A DNA stretch of 64,000 nucleotides from Altererythrobacter sp. XM-24bin4 (lineage in GTDB: Bacteria; Pseudomonadota; Alphaproteobacteria; Sphingomonadales; Sphingomonadaceae): contig QCWG01000001.1 of the NCBI GenBank assembly GCA_003149575.1, forward strand, positions 1,269,183 to 1,333,182. The letters are read 5' to 3'. The notes beneath the pieces are model-generated. The model worked only from the letters and a program-made list of their open reading frames with translations, made no database searches and was not told the DNA's origin. The position numbers and the translations under genes were made by a program. Within the stretch, counting starts at the first letter, position 1. Every line of letters starts with the position of its first letter. This document shows, piece after piece, positions 37,233 to 47,114 of this stretch.

Positions 37233-38297
37233 ATGCGCAGTCGCGCGCTATATAGGGTTTATTGCGCAAATCGCAATGAAATTGGCCAGCAAGAAAGCAC
37301 TCGTCCCATTCCCGAACGCATCTATCTCGATCACGCCGCGACCAGCCCGCTGCGCCCCGAAGCAAAAGCGGCAATGGAAGAGGGCTTTCGCATCTGGGCA
37401 AACCCCTCTTCTCCGCATGCCGAAGGGCGCAAGGCCAAGGCCGCGCTGGAGGATGCGCGCGAGCGGATCAAGCGCGCGCTCGGCTGGGGTGGCGAGGTGA
37501 TTTTCACGAGCGGCGCGAGCGAGGCGCTGTGGATCGCGCTTAACCGCGCGAAGGTCGATCGCCGGATCGTCAGCGTTGTGGAGCACGACGCTGTGTTCCG
37601 GGCTGCTCCCGATGCGGAACAAATCTCAGACAACACAATTTTTGATGAGAATTGCATCCTAACGATCCAGCACGTGAACTCTGAAACCGGAGTGATTAAT
37701 CCCGTCGATCAAATGGTTGAGACGGTGCGAAAAACGGGCGCGATCGTGCTGTCCGATTGCGCGCAGAGCGCGGGTAAGCTCGCGCTTCCAGATGCTGACA
37801 TGATTGTCGTTTCTGCGCATAAGTTTGGTGGGCCGATTGGTATCGGTGCTCTGCTGGTCCGGGATTACAATTTGTTGGAGCCCGTTGGCGGACATGAACG
37901 TGGATATCGGCAAGGTACAGAAAACATGCCTGCGGCATTGGGAATGGCCGCGGCGCTAGAGGCGGGTGATTGGCAAACGACGGCGGCAGATCGCGTGAAG
38001 TTTGCCGAGGAGCTGGGCAAGGAAGTGCTCCGCTTTGGTGAACAGAATGATTATATTTTCGCGGTGACGCATCCCTCAATATCTGCCCAAGCGCTTCTGA
38101 TCCGTCTCGATGCGATGGGGTATGCGGTGTCGGCGGGGAGCGCGTGTTCATCCGGAACGCTCAAAAAAAGCCGCGTGCTTGATGCCTTTGGCGTATCCGA
38201 TGAGGTTGCGGCGCGGACAATCCGGGTCAGCATCGGCTGGAACACGACGCTGGACGACTTGGCCAAGTTTGCCAAAGCTTGGAAGTCGCTCACATGA
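37233..38297 (+). CDS. Cysteine desulfurase (first copy)
   Basis: 354 residues, NifS/IscS-like class V aminotransferase. It takes sulfur from cysteine for Fe-S clusters. It has the PLP Lys in VSAHKFGGP, the His in VVEHDAV and the catalytic Cys in SAGSACSSG. Two starts are possible (ATG 37233 or a TTG upstream at 37218); the first 20-odd residues match no family part, so the true start may lie even further in. It overlaps the second desulfurase by four bases (ATGA). Confidence 0.88.
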   Translation: MRSRALYRVYCANRNEIGQQESTRPIPERIYLDHAATSPLRPEAKAAMEEGFRIWANPSSPHAEGRKAKAALEDARERIKRALGWGGEVIFTSGASEALWIALNRAKVDRRIVSVVEHDAVFRAAPDAEQISDNTIFDENCILTIQHVNSETGVINPVDQMVETVRKTGAIVLSDCAQSAGKLALPDADMIVVSAHKFGGPIGIGALLVRDYNLLEPVGGHERGYRQGTENMPAALGMAAALEAGDWQTTAADRVKFAEELGKEVLRFGEQNDYIFAVTHPSISAQALLIRLDAMGYAVSAGSACSSGTLKKSRVLDAFGVSDEVAARTIRVSIGWNTTLDDLAKFAKAWKSLT

Positions 38298-39370
38298 TCT
38301 ATCTCGATTATCAGGCCACGAACCCGCTTGCGCCAGAGACTCGCGATGCCATGCTGCGCTGGCTCGATGGGCCGGATGGTACCGGTTTCGGCAATCCGCA
38401 TAGCGCGCACCGCATGGGCCGGATGGCGGCGGCCGCAATCGAAGCCGCGCGGGACAAGATCGCGGCGCTTTTTCCTCCGGGCGGCAAAGTAATCTTCACC
38501 GGCGGCGCCACGGAGGCGCTTAACCTGGCGATCCGCGGCTCTGGTAATGGTGGCAGCGTATCCTATTCCGCGATCGAGCACTCCGCCGTCGGCGATACAG
38601 CGCAAGCTGCGGGCAAGTCGCACATCCTTAATGTCGGCCACGACGGCCAGTGTGACGCGTCGCAGGATTTGCCGCCCAACACGCGGCTGATCGCGGTGAT
38701 GCAGATCAACAATGAGATCGGCGTGATCCAGCCGACGGTTGAGTGGCATCGCAGAGCCAAGGAGGCGAACGCACTCTATCTCTGCGATGCTGTGCAGGCG
38801 TACGGCAAAGTGGAAGTCACCGGAGCGGACATGATCGCGGTTAGCGCGCACAAGCTTCACGGGCCCAAGGGCATCGGCGCGCTGTGGGTGCGTGACGGGG
38901 TTGAGCTCAACGAAATGCAGACCGGCGGCGGGCAAGAGTATGGGCTTCGTTCTGGCACATTATCGCCCGCGCTGATCGCTGGTTTTGGTGCAGCGGCAGA
39001 GCTCGCAAATGAACGCATGGCAGAGGACGCGGCACATGTGGAAGCACTATGGGTACGTGCGCGAGAGTTGTTCGCGGACTGGACGCTCAATGGCAGTGCG
39101 GAGGCGCGCTGGCACGGCAATCTCAATATTCGCAGAGACGGGCTTGATGTTGCCCGGCTTATGTCTGACGTGCGCGATGTTATGTTCAGCGCGGGCTCTG
39201 CCTGTGCGAGCGGATCGGGCCGCCCCAGCCATGTATTGAAAGCGATCGGACTGTCAGACGCTGAAGCGAAATCCTCTATCCGGCTGGGTTTCGGGCGCTA
39301 TACCACGCTGGAAGAGATTGAAATCGCGGCGAATAAGATCAACGTTGCGGCGAAGGAGCAAGGGCTGTGA
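38294..39370 (+). CDS. Cysteine desulfurase (second copy)
   Basis: 358 residues, the same family as its upstream neighbour but only distantly alike in sequence. It has PLP Lys in VSAHKLHGPKG, His in AIEHSAV and catalytic Cys in SAGSACASG, so both copies look active. The start ATG sits in the ATGA overlap with the first copy, and its TGA overlaps the GTG of the ferredoxin gene, so three products are made from coupled translation. A heterodimer or division of labour is possible. Confidence 0.9.
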   Translation: MIYLDYQATNPLAPETRDAMLRWLDGPDGTGFGNPHSAHRMGRMAAAAIEAARDKIAALFPPGGKVIFTGGATEALNLAIRGSGNGGSVSYSAIEHSAVGDTAQAAGKSHILNVGHDGQCDASQDLPPNTRLIAVMQINNEIGVIQPTVEWHRRAKEANALYLCDAVQAYGKVEVTGADMIAVSAHKLHGPKGIGALWVRDGVELNEMQTGGGQEYGLRSGTLSPALIAGFGAAAELANERMAEDAAHVEALWVRARELFADWTLNGSAEARWHGNLNIRRDGLDVARLMSDVRDVMFSAGSACASGSGRPSHVLKAIGLSDAEAKSSIRLGFGRYTTLEEIEIAANKINVAAKEQGL

Positions 39371-39702
39371 GTATCAAAGTCCGTTTTTCGGACACACAGG
39401 GCAATGTCACCGAAGGCGAGGGTGAAGTGGGCCAATCACTGCTCGAAGTGGGGCAGGCGCTGGGCCTGCCGCTGGAGGGCACATGCGAAGGCCAGATGGC
39501 TTGCTCGACCTGCCATGTCATTGTTGATGCGGAATGGTTCGATAAGCTTGCCGAAGCGAGCGAAGAAGAGGAAGACATGCTCGATTTCGCCGCCGGAGTG
39601 CGCCGCACGAGCCGCCTTTCCTGCCAGATCGATTTGACCCAAGAGCTCGACGGGCTCAGCGTCACTGTACCCGCCGAAGCGCATGATATGCGACGGATGT
39701 AG
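39367..39702 (+). CDS. 2Fe-2S ferredoxin, adrenodoxin type
   Basis: 111 residues. Four Cys (40, 46, 49 and 86 in the pattern C-x5-C-x2-C-x36-C) are those of ISC-type vertebrate/adrenodoxin-like ferredoxins that give electrons for Fe-S cluster assembly or to P450s. Here it overlaps the second desulfurase by four bases (start GTG), so cluster assembly is the likely task. No hscA/hscB or iscU is adjacent. Confidence 0.92.
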   Translation: MSIKVRFSDTQGNVTEGEGEVGQSLLEVGQALGLPLEGTCEGQMACSTCHVIVDAEWFDKLAEASEEEEDMLDFAAGVRRTSRLSCQIDLTQELDGLSVTVPAEAHDMRRM

Positions 39703-39797
39703 TTACGTCCGCTAACGACCCCATCTCCTGACATTCAGTTCATTCCTGTGGAAACGCCTCTCCCCCTATCCGGCGCGCGTTGCTAAGCGCGTGAGTG

Positions 39798-42131
39798 ATG
39801 GCTGACGTTACCGAAATTCCCGATTCCGATCCGTTTGACGCGATTGTCGATGCGCCGTTCGATTCCGCGCTGGAAGAGCGCTATCTCGTTTATGCGCTCT
39901 CGACGATTACCGCGCGCTCGCTGCCCGACCTGCGCGACGGGTTAAAGCCCGTCCACCGCCGCTTGCTGTGGGCGATGCGGCAGTTGAAGCTTGATCCCAA
40001 TTCCGCATTCAAGAAGTCCGCCCGCGTTGTGGGTGACGTGATCGGTAAATACCACCCGCATGGTGATGCCAGTGTCTATGACGCGATGGTTCGCTTGGCT
40101 CAGGATTTTGCGCTGCGCTATCCGCTGGTCGAGGGGCAGGGGAACTTCGGCAATATCGACGGCGATAATGCCGCCGCTTATCGCTACACCGAAGCGCGCC
40201 TGACCAAGACCGCGCTGCAATTGATGGCTGGCCTCGACGAAGGCACAGTCGATTTCATCCCGACCTATAATGGTGAAGAGCAGGAGCCGGAGATTTTCCC
40301 CGGCCTGTTCCCCAATCTGCTCGCGAACGGTTCGAGCGGCATTGCGGTTGGCATGGCGACTAACATCCCGTCGCACAATGTCGCAGAAGTGATCGACGCC
40401 ACTTTGGAGCTCATTGATAATCCGCATGTTGAGCATGCGCGATTGATGGAGCTGTTTCAGGGGCCGGATTTTGCCACTGGCGGCCAGATCATCGACAGCC
40501 ACGAAGCGATTGCGCATGCCTATGAAACAGGGCGTGGTAGCTTTCGCGTGCGCGGCGTGTTCCATGCGGCCGAGGCGGACAAGGCCGAAGATCGCGAAGC
40601 GGGGATTGAACGCCTGGGCGGCGGGCAATGGCAGCTGGTTATCTCTCAAATCCCGTATCAGGTGCAGAAGGGCAAGCTGATCGAGCAGATCGCGCAAGCG
40701 ATTGCTGACAAGAAGCTGCCGATCCTAGACGATGTGCGCGACGAATCTGACGAGCAGATCCGGATTGTACTGGTCCCGCGCAGCCGCAATGTTGACCTCG
40801 AACTGCTCAAGGAATCGGTCTTCAAGCTGACCGATCTCGAAACCCGTTTTGGCCTCAACCTCAACGTGCTCGATGCCAATCGCACGCCGATGGTCATGGG
40901 ACTGAAAGAGCTGTTGCAGAACTGGGTTGCGAGCCAGATCGACATCCTGCAGCGCCGCAGCCAGCACCGGCTGGATCAGATCGCGCGGCGGCTGGAGCTG
41001 GTCGAAGGCTATATCATCGCTTTCCTCAACCTCGACCGGGTGATCGAGATCATCCGTTACGAAGATGATCCGAAATCCGTGATGATGGCGGAATTCAAGC
41101 TGACGGATCGCCAAGCGGAAGCCATCCTCAACATGCGGCTGCGCAGTTTGCGCAAGCTGGAAGAAATGCAGCTGCGCAATGAGAAGGACGAATTGCTGGC
41201 AGAGCAGGAAGAGCTGGAAACTCTGCTTGGCTCGCCCGCGCGCCAACGCACCAGGCTGAAACGCGATCTGAAGGCTTTGCTCAAAGAATACGGGCCTGAA
41301 ACCAAGCTGGGCGCGCGCCGGACCAAGATCGAAGAGGCGGAACCGGCGGTGGAATTCAGCATGGATGCGATGATCGAGAAGGAACCGGTCACTATCATCC
41401 TGTCAAAGAAGGGCTGGATCCGCGCGGCCAAGGGACACGTGCCGCTCGATCAGGAATTCAAATACAAGGAAGGCGATGAGCTGGCTTTCATCGTCCATGC
41501 GCAAACGACCGACAAAATTCTGATCGCGGCGGAAAACGGGCGTTTCTACACTCTGGGCGCAGACAAATTGCCGGGTGCGCGCGGCTTTGGCGAACCTGTC
41601 CAGTCGATGGTTGATCTCGAGGCCGATACAGGCATTGCAGGCATGTTGGTGCATAATCCCAAGGGTCGGCTGCTTCTGGCCTCCAGCATCGGCAAGGGCT
41701 TTGTCGCGGAAGAAGCTGAACTGCTGGCCGAGACCCGCAAGGGCCGTCAGGTGGTCAATTTGAAAGGCGGTGCGCAGCTACAGGTGATGCGCGCGATCCC
41801 GGAGGGGCATGATCATGTCGCCTGCGTGGGCGACAACCGCAAGCTGGTGGTTTTCAATCTGGAGGAAATGCCGGTCATGGCGCGCGGGCAAGGCGTAATG
41901 CTGCAACGCTATCGCGATGGCGGATTGTCCGATGCGACAACGTTCGTATTGGCGGATGGATTGAGCTGGCAGATGGGCGGGAAGGGTGATCGCACCCGGA
42001 CCGAAACCGACATTTGGCAATGGAAGGTTGCGCGCGGTGCGGCCGGGCGCTTGCCGCCGCAGGGCTTCCCGAAAGACAACCGCTTCGGCATTTTGCCGGA
42101 TAGGCTCGAGAGGGCTGAGAAAGAAGCCTGA
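39798..42131 (+). CDS. parC: DNA topoisomerase IV subunit A
   Basis: Separates linked chromosomes after replication. The 777-residue protein has the breakage-reunion domain with catalytic Tyr130 in AYRYTEARL, a coiled-coil stretch (about 440-500) and a shorter C-terminal beta-pinwheel than GyrA, typical of ParC. At the quinolone-contact site the segment is [10 protein letters not shown], so Ala91 stands where E. coli ParC has Ser80. The ATG at 39798 is preferred over a GTG one codon earlier. parE is elsewhere. Confidence 0.95.
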   Translation: MADVTEIPDSDPFDAIVDAPFDSALEERYLVYALSTITARSLPDLRDGLKPVHRRLLWAMRQLKLDPNSAFKKSARVVGDVIGKYHPHGDASVYDAMVRLAQDFALRYPLVEGQGNFGNIDGDNAAAYRYTEARLTKTALQLMAGLDEGTVDFIPTYNGEEQEPEIFPGLFPNLLANGSSGIAVGMATNIPSHNVAEVIDATLELIDNPHVEHARLMELFQGPDFATGGQIIDSHEAIAHAYETGRGSFRVRGVFHAAEADKAEDREAGIERLGGGQWQLVISQIPYQVQKGKLIEQIAQAIADKKLPILDDVRDESDEQIRIVLVPRSRNVDLELLKESVFKLTDLETRFGLNLNVLDANRTPMVMGLKELLQNWVASQIDILQRRSQHRLDQIARRLELVEGYIIAFLNLDRVIEIIRYEDDPKSVMMAEFKLTDRQAEAILNMRLRSLRKLEEMQLRNEKDELLAEQEELETLLGSPARQRTRLKRDLKALLKEYGPETKLGARRTKIEEAEPAVEFSMDAMIEKEPVTIILSKKGWIRAAKGHVPLDQEFKYKEGDELAFIVHAQTTDKILIAAENGRFYTLGADKLPGARGFGEPVQSMVDLEADTGIAGMLVHNPKGRLLLASSIGKGFVAEEAELLAETRKGRQVVNLKGGAQLQVMRAIPEGHDHVACVGDNRKLVVFNLEEMPVMARGQGVMLQRYRDGGLSDATTFVLADGLSWQMGGKGDRTRTETDIWQWKVARGAAGRLPPQGFPKDNRFGILPDRLERAEKEA

Positions 42132-42210
42132 TCCGGATATGCAAAGGGCCGCGAGTGCGATTGCACCCACGACCCCCTATTCACTTAAGCGGCGAGTAAC
42201 TCGCTAGTGC

Positions 42211-42759
42211 TTAGCCACCGACAGCCTGGACCGCAGCCATGATGTCGTCGAAGTTCGCCAGCGCGAACAAGCCGCCTTCCGGATTCGCAGCCAGCAGGTT
42301 CAGCGGCAAAGTGATCAGCGAATCTTCCTCAGACTTGATGATCACGTTTTCGCCTGCAATCTCTTCAACCATGCCAAGCGCCTGTTGGTCAGCGGTGATG
42401 ACAGGCGCGCCAACCACGAGTGCTGCTGCCAGTGCGGCTGCGGCTTCTGCCTCGGCTGCCGCCTGTGCTTCTGCCATGGCTGCTTCCTGTTGCGCCTGAG
42501 CGGCTGCGAGCTGCTCTTCAATCTGTGCCTTGGTGATGTTCAGCGTCGGGCCATTCTCGCTGGTGCCAAAAGCTGACACCGGCAGCGCTGCAGTGTATTT
42601 GCCAGTGTTTACAACAGCGTTGGTGCCGTCATTGCTATCGATCGTGCCGATAGGATTTCCGTCATTTCCGTAAACGGTCGCGCCAACATCCTGCGCGCTT
42701 GCTGCAATCGGGGTCGCCGCCAGTGCGGTGGCCAGGATGGCGAGCTTTGCAAACTTCAT
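42211..42759 (-). CDS. Exported Ala-rich protein with two PRC-like segments
   Basis: 182 residues. A signal peptide (1-23, ending ASAQD) leads to a segment VGATVYGNDGNPIGTID, then a long Ala/Glu/Gln-rich helix (about 85-125), then a second, similar segment (GAPVITADQQALGMVEEI...NVIIKS). Each segment looks like a PRC-barrel strand pattern, so the protein may carry two small beta modules joined by a coiled coil. Function unknown. GGAGAAAA precedes the ATG; the upstream 207 bases of open frame are not coding. Such proteins are common in Erythrobacteraceae. Confidence 0.7.
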   Translation of the reverse strand: MKFAKLAILATALAATPIAASAQDVGATVYGNDGNPIGTIDSNDGTNAVVNTGKYTAALPVSAFGTSENGPTLNITKAQIEEQLAAAQAQQEAAMAEAQAAAEAEAAAALAAALVVGAPVITADQQALGMVEEIAGENVIIKSEEDSLITLPLNLLAANPEGGLFALANFDDIMAAVQAVGG

Positions 42760-42995
42760 GAATTTTCTCCGTTTAATTTGTTTCCAGCGACGCGGCGCAA
42801 TTGCGCCACACGCAGCGAGTACGACTGTGCAAGCCAATTCAAGGAAGACCGGAAAACCAGTGTCCCAAGCGGCAGCCTCAAGAAATGAGGAAAAAAAGCC
42901 GATGCGGGCGCGCCCTATAGCCATAAGGTAAAGGGCAATGCAACCGGTGCCCGGATACAACCGCAAGAATGAAGCTGTGCTGAAGGAATGTAGAA

Positions 42996-44171
42996 CTAGC
43001 GGGCAAGTTCCCGATCAAGCAGCTCCAGCACACGTTCGCGCGGCGGAAATCCCTCTGCTACCCATGCAGTTTCGACCGCGCGCAAAGTGGCCGCAACGCG
43101 TGGGCCGGCGGTGATACCGCGTTCCACAATCTCGCCGCCCTTCAACGGCAATTGCGGCACATCCCAGTCGATCAGCGGCGATGCGTCGCCAGCTTGCAGA
43201 AGCACGCGGTCGATCGCGATGTCGATGCTCTCGCGATAAGCGAGCGCGCGCGGATCAACCAGATCATCCGGCTTGCGATCAGCGACAGCAACCAAGTGCG
43301 CGCGTTGCGCACGCGACAAGTGCAAACGCGAAGCCACAGCATTGGCCACGTCGCTAATTGGCGGCAAGAGCGCGGCCATTCGCCGCATGGCAGCAGGCGC
43401 AACGGCTTGCGCCTGCTCTGCCTTGATAACAGCGCACAGCAACTCGATGTGTTGCGGACAAGCTTCGGGTAGCACTTCCTGCAAGACACCAAGTTTTCGC
43501 ATCCGCGCGACAGTTGGATGCGGTTTAGGCAAAGAGAGGAACGCAGTCAGCTCAGCAGCGATCCGTTCACGGCTGAGCCCCTTGAGCGTAGAGGCAAGTT
43601 CAGCGCATGCGGCTTCTGCCTCGTCATCTAGCTCCGCGCCAAACCGCGCCTGAAAGCGGAAATAACGCAGGATCCGCAAATGGTCCTCGCGAATGCGCTG
43701 CCTTGCATCACCGATGAACCGCACTGTTCGCGCTTCGAGATCTTCCAGTCCGCCAAAGTAGTCCGAAATTTCGAGAGTATCAGGGTGAGCGTATAGCGCG
43801 TTGATGGTGAAATCACGCCGCGCGGCATCTTCCGGCCAATCCTGTGCAAAAGCTACAGTGGCACGTCGCCCGTCCGTAGAGACATCGCGCCGCAACGTTG
43901 TAACCTCGACCGGGCCGTCTGGCAGAATTGCTGTGACGGTGCCGTGCTCAATCCCTGTGGGAACGGTGCGGATGCCGACGTCCTTGCAACGATCTATGAC
44001 AACGTCGGGCGAGAGCTTGGTGGCACAATCAACGTCATTTACATCAGTGCCCAACAAACTGTCGCGAATAGCGCCGCCCACCCAGCGGATATTCTCTGCA
44101 CCGAGTGCATTGGTCAGCGCGCGCAACCCTTCGCGTTTGGTCCACGCAGCATCGGACAGCTCAGCGAACAT
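42996..44171 (-). CDS. cca: CCA tRNA nucleotidyltransferase
   Basis: Adds or repairs the 3' CCA of tRNAs. The 391-residue class II enzyme has RWVGGAIRDSLLG and the metal-binding Asp pair in NDVDCA, then RRDFTINAL and the EDHLRILRYFRFQARF motif. The start ATG is inside the end of the nudix gene (11-base overlap). Together with the nudix and DUF1285 genes it makes a compact three-gene operon, an arrangement seen often in alphaproteobacteria. Confidence 0.95.
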   Translation of the reverse strand: MFAELSDAAWTKREGLRALTNALGAENIRWVGGAIRDSLLGTDVNDVDCATKLSPDVVIDRCKDVGIRTVPTGIEHGTVTAILPDGPVEVTTLRRDVSTDGRRATVAFAQDWPEDAARRDFTINALYAHPDTLEISDYFGGLEDLEARTVRFIGDARQRIREDHLRILRYFRFQARFGAELDDEAEAACAELASTLKGLSRERIAAELTAFLSLPKPHPTVARMRKLGVLQEVLPEACPQHIELLCAVIKAEQAQAVAPAAMRRMAALLPPISDVANAVASRLHLSRAQRAHLVAVADRKPDDLVDPRALAYRESIDIAIDRVLLQAGDASPLIDWDVPQLPLKGGEIVERGITAGPRVAATLRAVETAWVAEGFPPRERVLELLDRELAR

Positions 44172-44769
44172 TGTCGAGCTCCTGCAAATCCAGCCGGCGT
44201 GCGAGATTGGCAATGATCGCCGCTGTCACACCCCAGATTCTGAAACCTTCGTAATGCATTTCTAGATAGTTGCGCATCGCCCCGCGCCAAAACACTTCAT
44301 GTTCTGCCCAGGCATTCTGATCGAGCAGCAATGTCAGCGGAGCTTCGAACCAGGCTTCGACTTCGGTCGGGCTGGGGGTGAATTCGAGACCGGGCGGGAC
44401 CACCGCTAGCACGGGCGTCACGTCAAAACCGGTGCCGGTCTGATAGCGATCGGTTGTGCCGATCACCCGAACATGCTTGCGATCCAGCGCCAGCTCCTCC
44501 TCTGCTTCCCTTAGCGCAGCGGTGACAGCATCCTCGCCCGGATCAATCTTTCCGCCCGGAAACGCAACTTGACCAGGATGATCGCGCATATCCTGTGGCC
44601 GCTGCGTCAGGATCACGCCCGGCTCGGGGCGATCAGTCACCGCGATCAAAACGGCTGCCTTGGCCGTGCGCCCGGCTTGCGCGAAACGCTCGTCGCTCAA
44701 AAGGTCTGGAATATCGCGCGCGTGCCCCCGCTCAAGCGCGGCGCTCAATCGGTCGAACAGCACGCTCAT
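44161..44769 (-). CDS. Nudix hydrolase, CoA pyrophosphatase type
   Basis: 202 residues. It has the nudix box G-x5-E-x7-REAEEEL in GGKIDPGEDAVTAALREAEE and the preceding LTQRPQDMRDHPGQVAFPGG that marks the CoA-diphosphatase (YeaB/NudL) branch. It would split CoA to phosphopantetheine and ADP. Starts in an ATGA overlap with the DUF1285 gene and ends inside cca, so it is translated with both. Confidence 0.92.
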   Translation of the reverse strand: MSVLFDRLSAALERGHARDIPDLLSDERFAQAGRTAKAAVLIAVTDRPEPGVILTQRPQDMRDHPGQVAFPGGKIDPGEDAVTAALREAEEELALDRKHVRVIGTTDRYQTGTGFDVTPVLAVVPPGLEFTPSPTEVEAWFEAPLTLLLDQNAWAEHEVFWRGAMRNYLEMHYEGFRIWGVTAAIIANLARRLDLQELDNVR

Positions 44770-45314
44770 CGCGGCAATAGCGAGAATGTCTCGCCCATGC
44801 TTGTGATCGTCCAGTCATCGCTTTCTGCAAGCGCGATGTCCGCCAATTGCTGATAGGTGCTGCGGTTGAGCCGCGCTTCGCAACCGCGCCGGACGTGCAG
44901 ATAAAGCGCGGGCGTCTCTGCGTCCCCTGCTGCACGCAAGCGGTTGTCCGGCCCCGCTATTACCAACTCATCCGTATTGAGACGGAAGGCCAAGCCATCA
45001 TCGCGGCGCGCCACATCGACCGCAATGAATGCTGCGTCTTCGACGTCGATGGAGGATTTTTCGAAGGGTGTGACCAGCCAGTGGTTTCCGGCCTCATCGC
45101 GCGTCAATAGTCCTGCAAACGCCCTAACCATGGCTTCGCGTTTGATCGGATCACCCTGGTGAAACCAGGTTCCGTCAGCAGCAATCCGCATGAAGCTGTC
45201 TGTGATAGCTTGCGGGTTCCAGCTTTCCACTGGCGGCAATTTTCGCGCGGCGACTTGCTCGGCGATCTGCGCCAAGGACAATTCAGCAAGGTGCGGTGGT
45301 GGTTCGTAAGGCAT
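44766..45314 (-). CDS. DUF1285 family protein
   Basis: 182 residues matching the DUF1285 pattern: the repeated two-half fold with GTWFHQGDPIKREAMVRAFAG near residues 49-67 and a C-terminal half with DWTITSMGE. Structures of this family show a PH/lipocalin-like duplicate but the role is unknown. It leads the operon with the CoA-pyrophosphatase-like and cca genes; a link with tRNA or cofactor quality control is only a guess. Confidence 0.85.
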   Translation of the reverse strand: MPYEPPPHLAELSLAQIAEQVAARKLPPVESWNPQAITDSFMRIAADGTWFHQGDPIKREAMVRAFAGLLTRDEAGNHWLVTPFEKSSIDVEDAAFIAVDVARRDDGLAFRLNTDELVIAGPDNRLRAAGDAETPALYLHVRRGCEARLNRSTYQQLADIALAESDDWTITSMGETFSLLPR

Positions 45315-45374
45315 TGCTATTCGAAGCGTTGCCAGAATGAGTGTCGGTGTTCAATGGCGAGTAGTAGGCTGCGA

Positions 45375-45881
45375 TCACCCATTCCAAGGGCCGAGCATGC
45401 CTTCGCGGGGAAGGACTATCGGATTTGCGCATCGGACAAGCAGGCGTTCTGGCGCCCATGGGCCGGGGCAACGCCATGCAGCTGTCGAACCGGCGCTGAA
45501 GTCCCAACGCCCGTAATAAGGTTCATCACCGATCAAGACTTGCGGCAAGGATGCATTCGGATCGAGCGATCCAAGCGATGCTGCAATCAAGGCCTGCCCA
45601 TATCCTTCGCCTTGATGCTCTGGCAAAACCGCCACCGGCCCAACCATCAGCATGGGATGCGCGTGGCCATCGGGGTCGGTGAGCGCAATCGGCCAAAGCT
45701 GAATTGTACCGACCAGCATGTCATCGTCATCAAGCGCGGCAAAGCTCAGCGCCTCGAGCCAATCCATGCCCGTCCTGATGCGATAGGCGGTGCGCGCATG
45801 TCGCTCAGGCCCGAAGGCTCGGTCGAGCACTTGCTCGATCATGTCGGGTTCGACATTTGCTAAGGGAATGACGCTCGCCAT
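45375..45881 (-). CDS. GNAT-family N-acetyltransferase
   Basis: 168 residues with the acetyl-CoA-binding motif A, VGPVAVLPEHQGEGYGQALI (about 81-100, R/Q-x-x-G-x-G/A type as QGEGYG). The rest fits small-molecule acetyltransferases of the YhbS-like kind, but the substrate is unknown. It is separate from the nudix operon (60 bases) and from the sugar dehydrogenase gene. Confidence 0.85.
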   Translation of the reverse strand: MASVIPLANVEPDMIEQVLDRAFGPERHARTAYRIRTGMDWLEALSFAALDDDDMLVGTIQLWPIALTDPDGHAHPMLMVGPVAVLPEHQGEGYGQALIAASLGSLDPNASLPQVLIGDEPYYGRWDFSAGSTAAWRCPGPWAPERLLVRCANPIVLPREGMLGPWNG

Positions 45882-45946
45882 GGGGCAGCGCGAATAGTGG
45901 TAGCGCTACGCCATGTCGATGCAATTTGTCGTTGGCCTTGCGAAAG

Positions 45947-47098
45947 TTACTCTGCGGTAAGGTGCAAGAGCCGCCCGCCTTCGCCGTCTTCGAACACCCA
46001 AAGAGAACCGTCGGGCGCTTCATCAACAGAGCGTATCCGACCTTCCAGGTCATAGCGCGCCGCTTCTGTAGCCGTATCGCCGTCAATCTCGACACGTACG
46101 AGGCCCAATGCGCCCAAGCCTGCAATAAGAGCATCGCCTTTCCATGCGCCAAACATGTCGCCGCGATAGAAGATCATGTCACCCGGTGCGATCACGGGTG
46201 TCCACCAGACTGCAGGCTTGTCGAAGCCGTCATCCGCGTTGTGATCGGGAATGTCATCGCCATTGTAATGATCGCCGTTCGATCGGGTTGGCCAGCCGTA
46301 GTTGGCACCCGCTTCGACCAGATTGAATTCATCACCGCCGGCCGGGCCGTGTTCCACGTCCCACAGACGCCCCTCGGCATCAAAGTCGAAGCCGAGCAGG
46401 TTGCGGTGGCCATAAGACCAGATTTGCGCTGTCACGCCACCTTGATCGGCAAATGGATTGCCCTGCGCTGGAGTACCATCGAGATTCAGACGCACGATCG
46501 TACCCAGGTTATTGCTGGTGTCTTGCGCGGGTTCGAGCTCCTGACGGTCGCCGCTGGTCACGAACAAGTGCTTTTCGTCAGGAGAGAAGCGAATACGGTG
46601 CGAGTAGTGGCCTTTCCGACTGGTCTTGGGGGCTTGGCGCCAGATCACTGCAAGACCTTCGATGGCACAGTCGCTGTCGGCCACACAATCAAGCGTTCCC
46701 TTGCCGACAACCGCACCACGCGTATCGCCTTCGCCAGCTTCGGCCCAGCTCAAATAGATCGTGCGCGGGGCGAGAGTGTCAGTCGCCTCGCTGTTAAGGA
46801 ATGCAACGTCGCCCAGGCCACCTTGGCCACCATAGTCGATCTCCGGTGCGCCATTGACGGTGAACTGCCGCCCTGTCGCTGTGTCATAACCCAGAATCTC
46901 GCCGGTCTTCTGCGTGATGATCAGCGTTTCCGTGCCCGGCACAAAGGCCGCAGCCCATGGCTCGTTATAGGTGCCGATTTCCGCAATCTTGAGCGTCGGC
47001 TCAGTCTGGGAAGCTTCGGTGTCCACATTTGCAGTGGCGCCGCAGCTTGCGAGCAGAATGGTGGCGGGGAATAGTGCGGATGAGAATTTCGAGATCAT
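45947..47098 (-). CDS. PQQ-type soluble sugar dehydrogenase lipoprotein
   Basis: 383 residues, beta-propeller aldose sugar dehydrogenase (YliI/Asd-like). A lipoprotein signal (LLASC, about residues 13-19) anchors it. Motifs are NEPWAAAFVPG, YSHRIRFSPDEKHLFVTSG and GDEFNLVEAGANYGWP, the usual PQQ/Ca binding parts. Oxidises aldoses in the periplasm if PQQ is available. AGAGGA is seven bases before the ATG at 47098. Its start codon overlaps start codons on the other strand, before rnhB. Confidence 0.85.
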   Translation of the reverse strand: MISKFSSALFPATILLASCGATANVDTEASQTEPTLKIAEIGTYNEPWAAAFVPGTETLIITQKTGEILGYDTATGRQFTVNGAPEIDYGGQGGLGDVAFLNSEATDTLAPRTIYLSWAEAGEGDTRGAVVGKGTLDCVADSDCAIEGLAVIWRQAPKTSRKGHYSHRIRFSPDEKHLFVTSGDRQELEPAQDTSNNLGTIVRLNLDGTPAQGNPFADQGGVTAQIWSYGHRNLLGFDFDAEGRLWDVEHGPAGGDEFNLVEAGANYGWPTRSNGDHYNGDDIPDHNADDGFDKPAVWWTPVIAPGDMIFYRGDMFGAWKGDALIAGLGALGLVRVEIDGDTATEAARYDLEGRIRSVDEAPDGSLWVFEDGEGGRLLHLTAE

Positions 47099-47114
47099 GG
47101 TCATGTCCTCTGCA

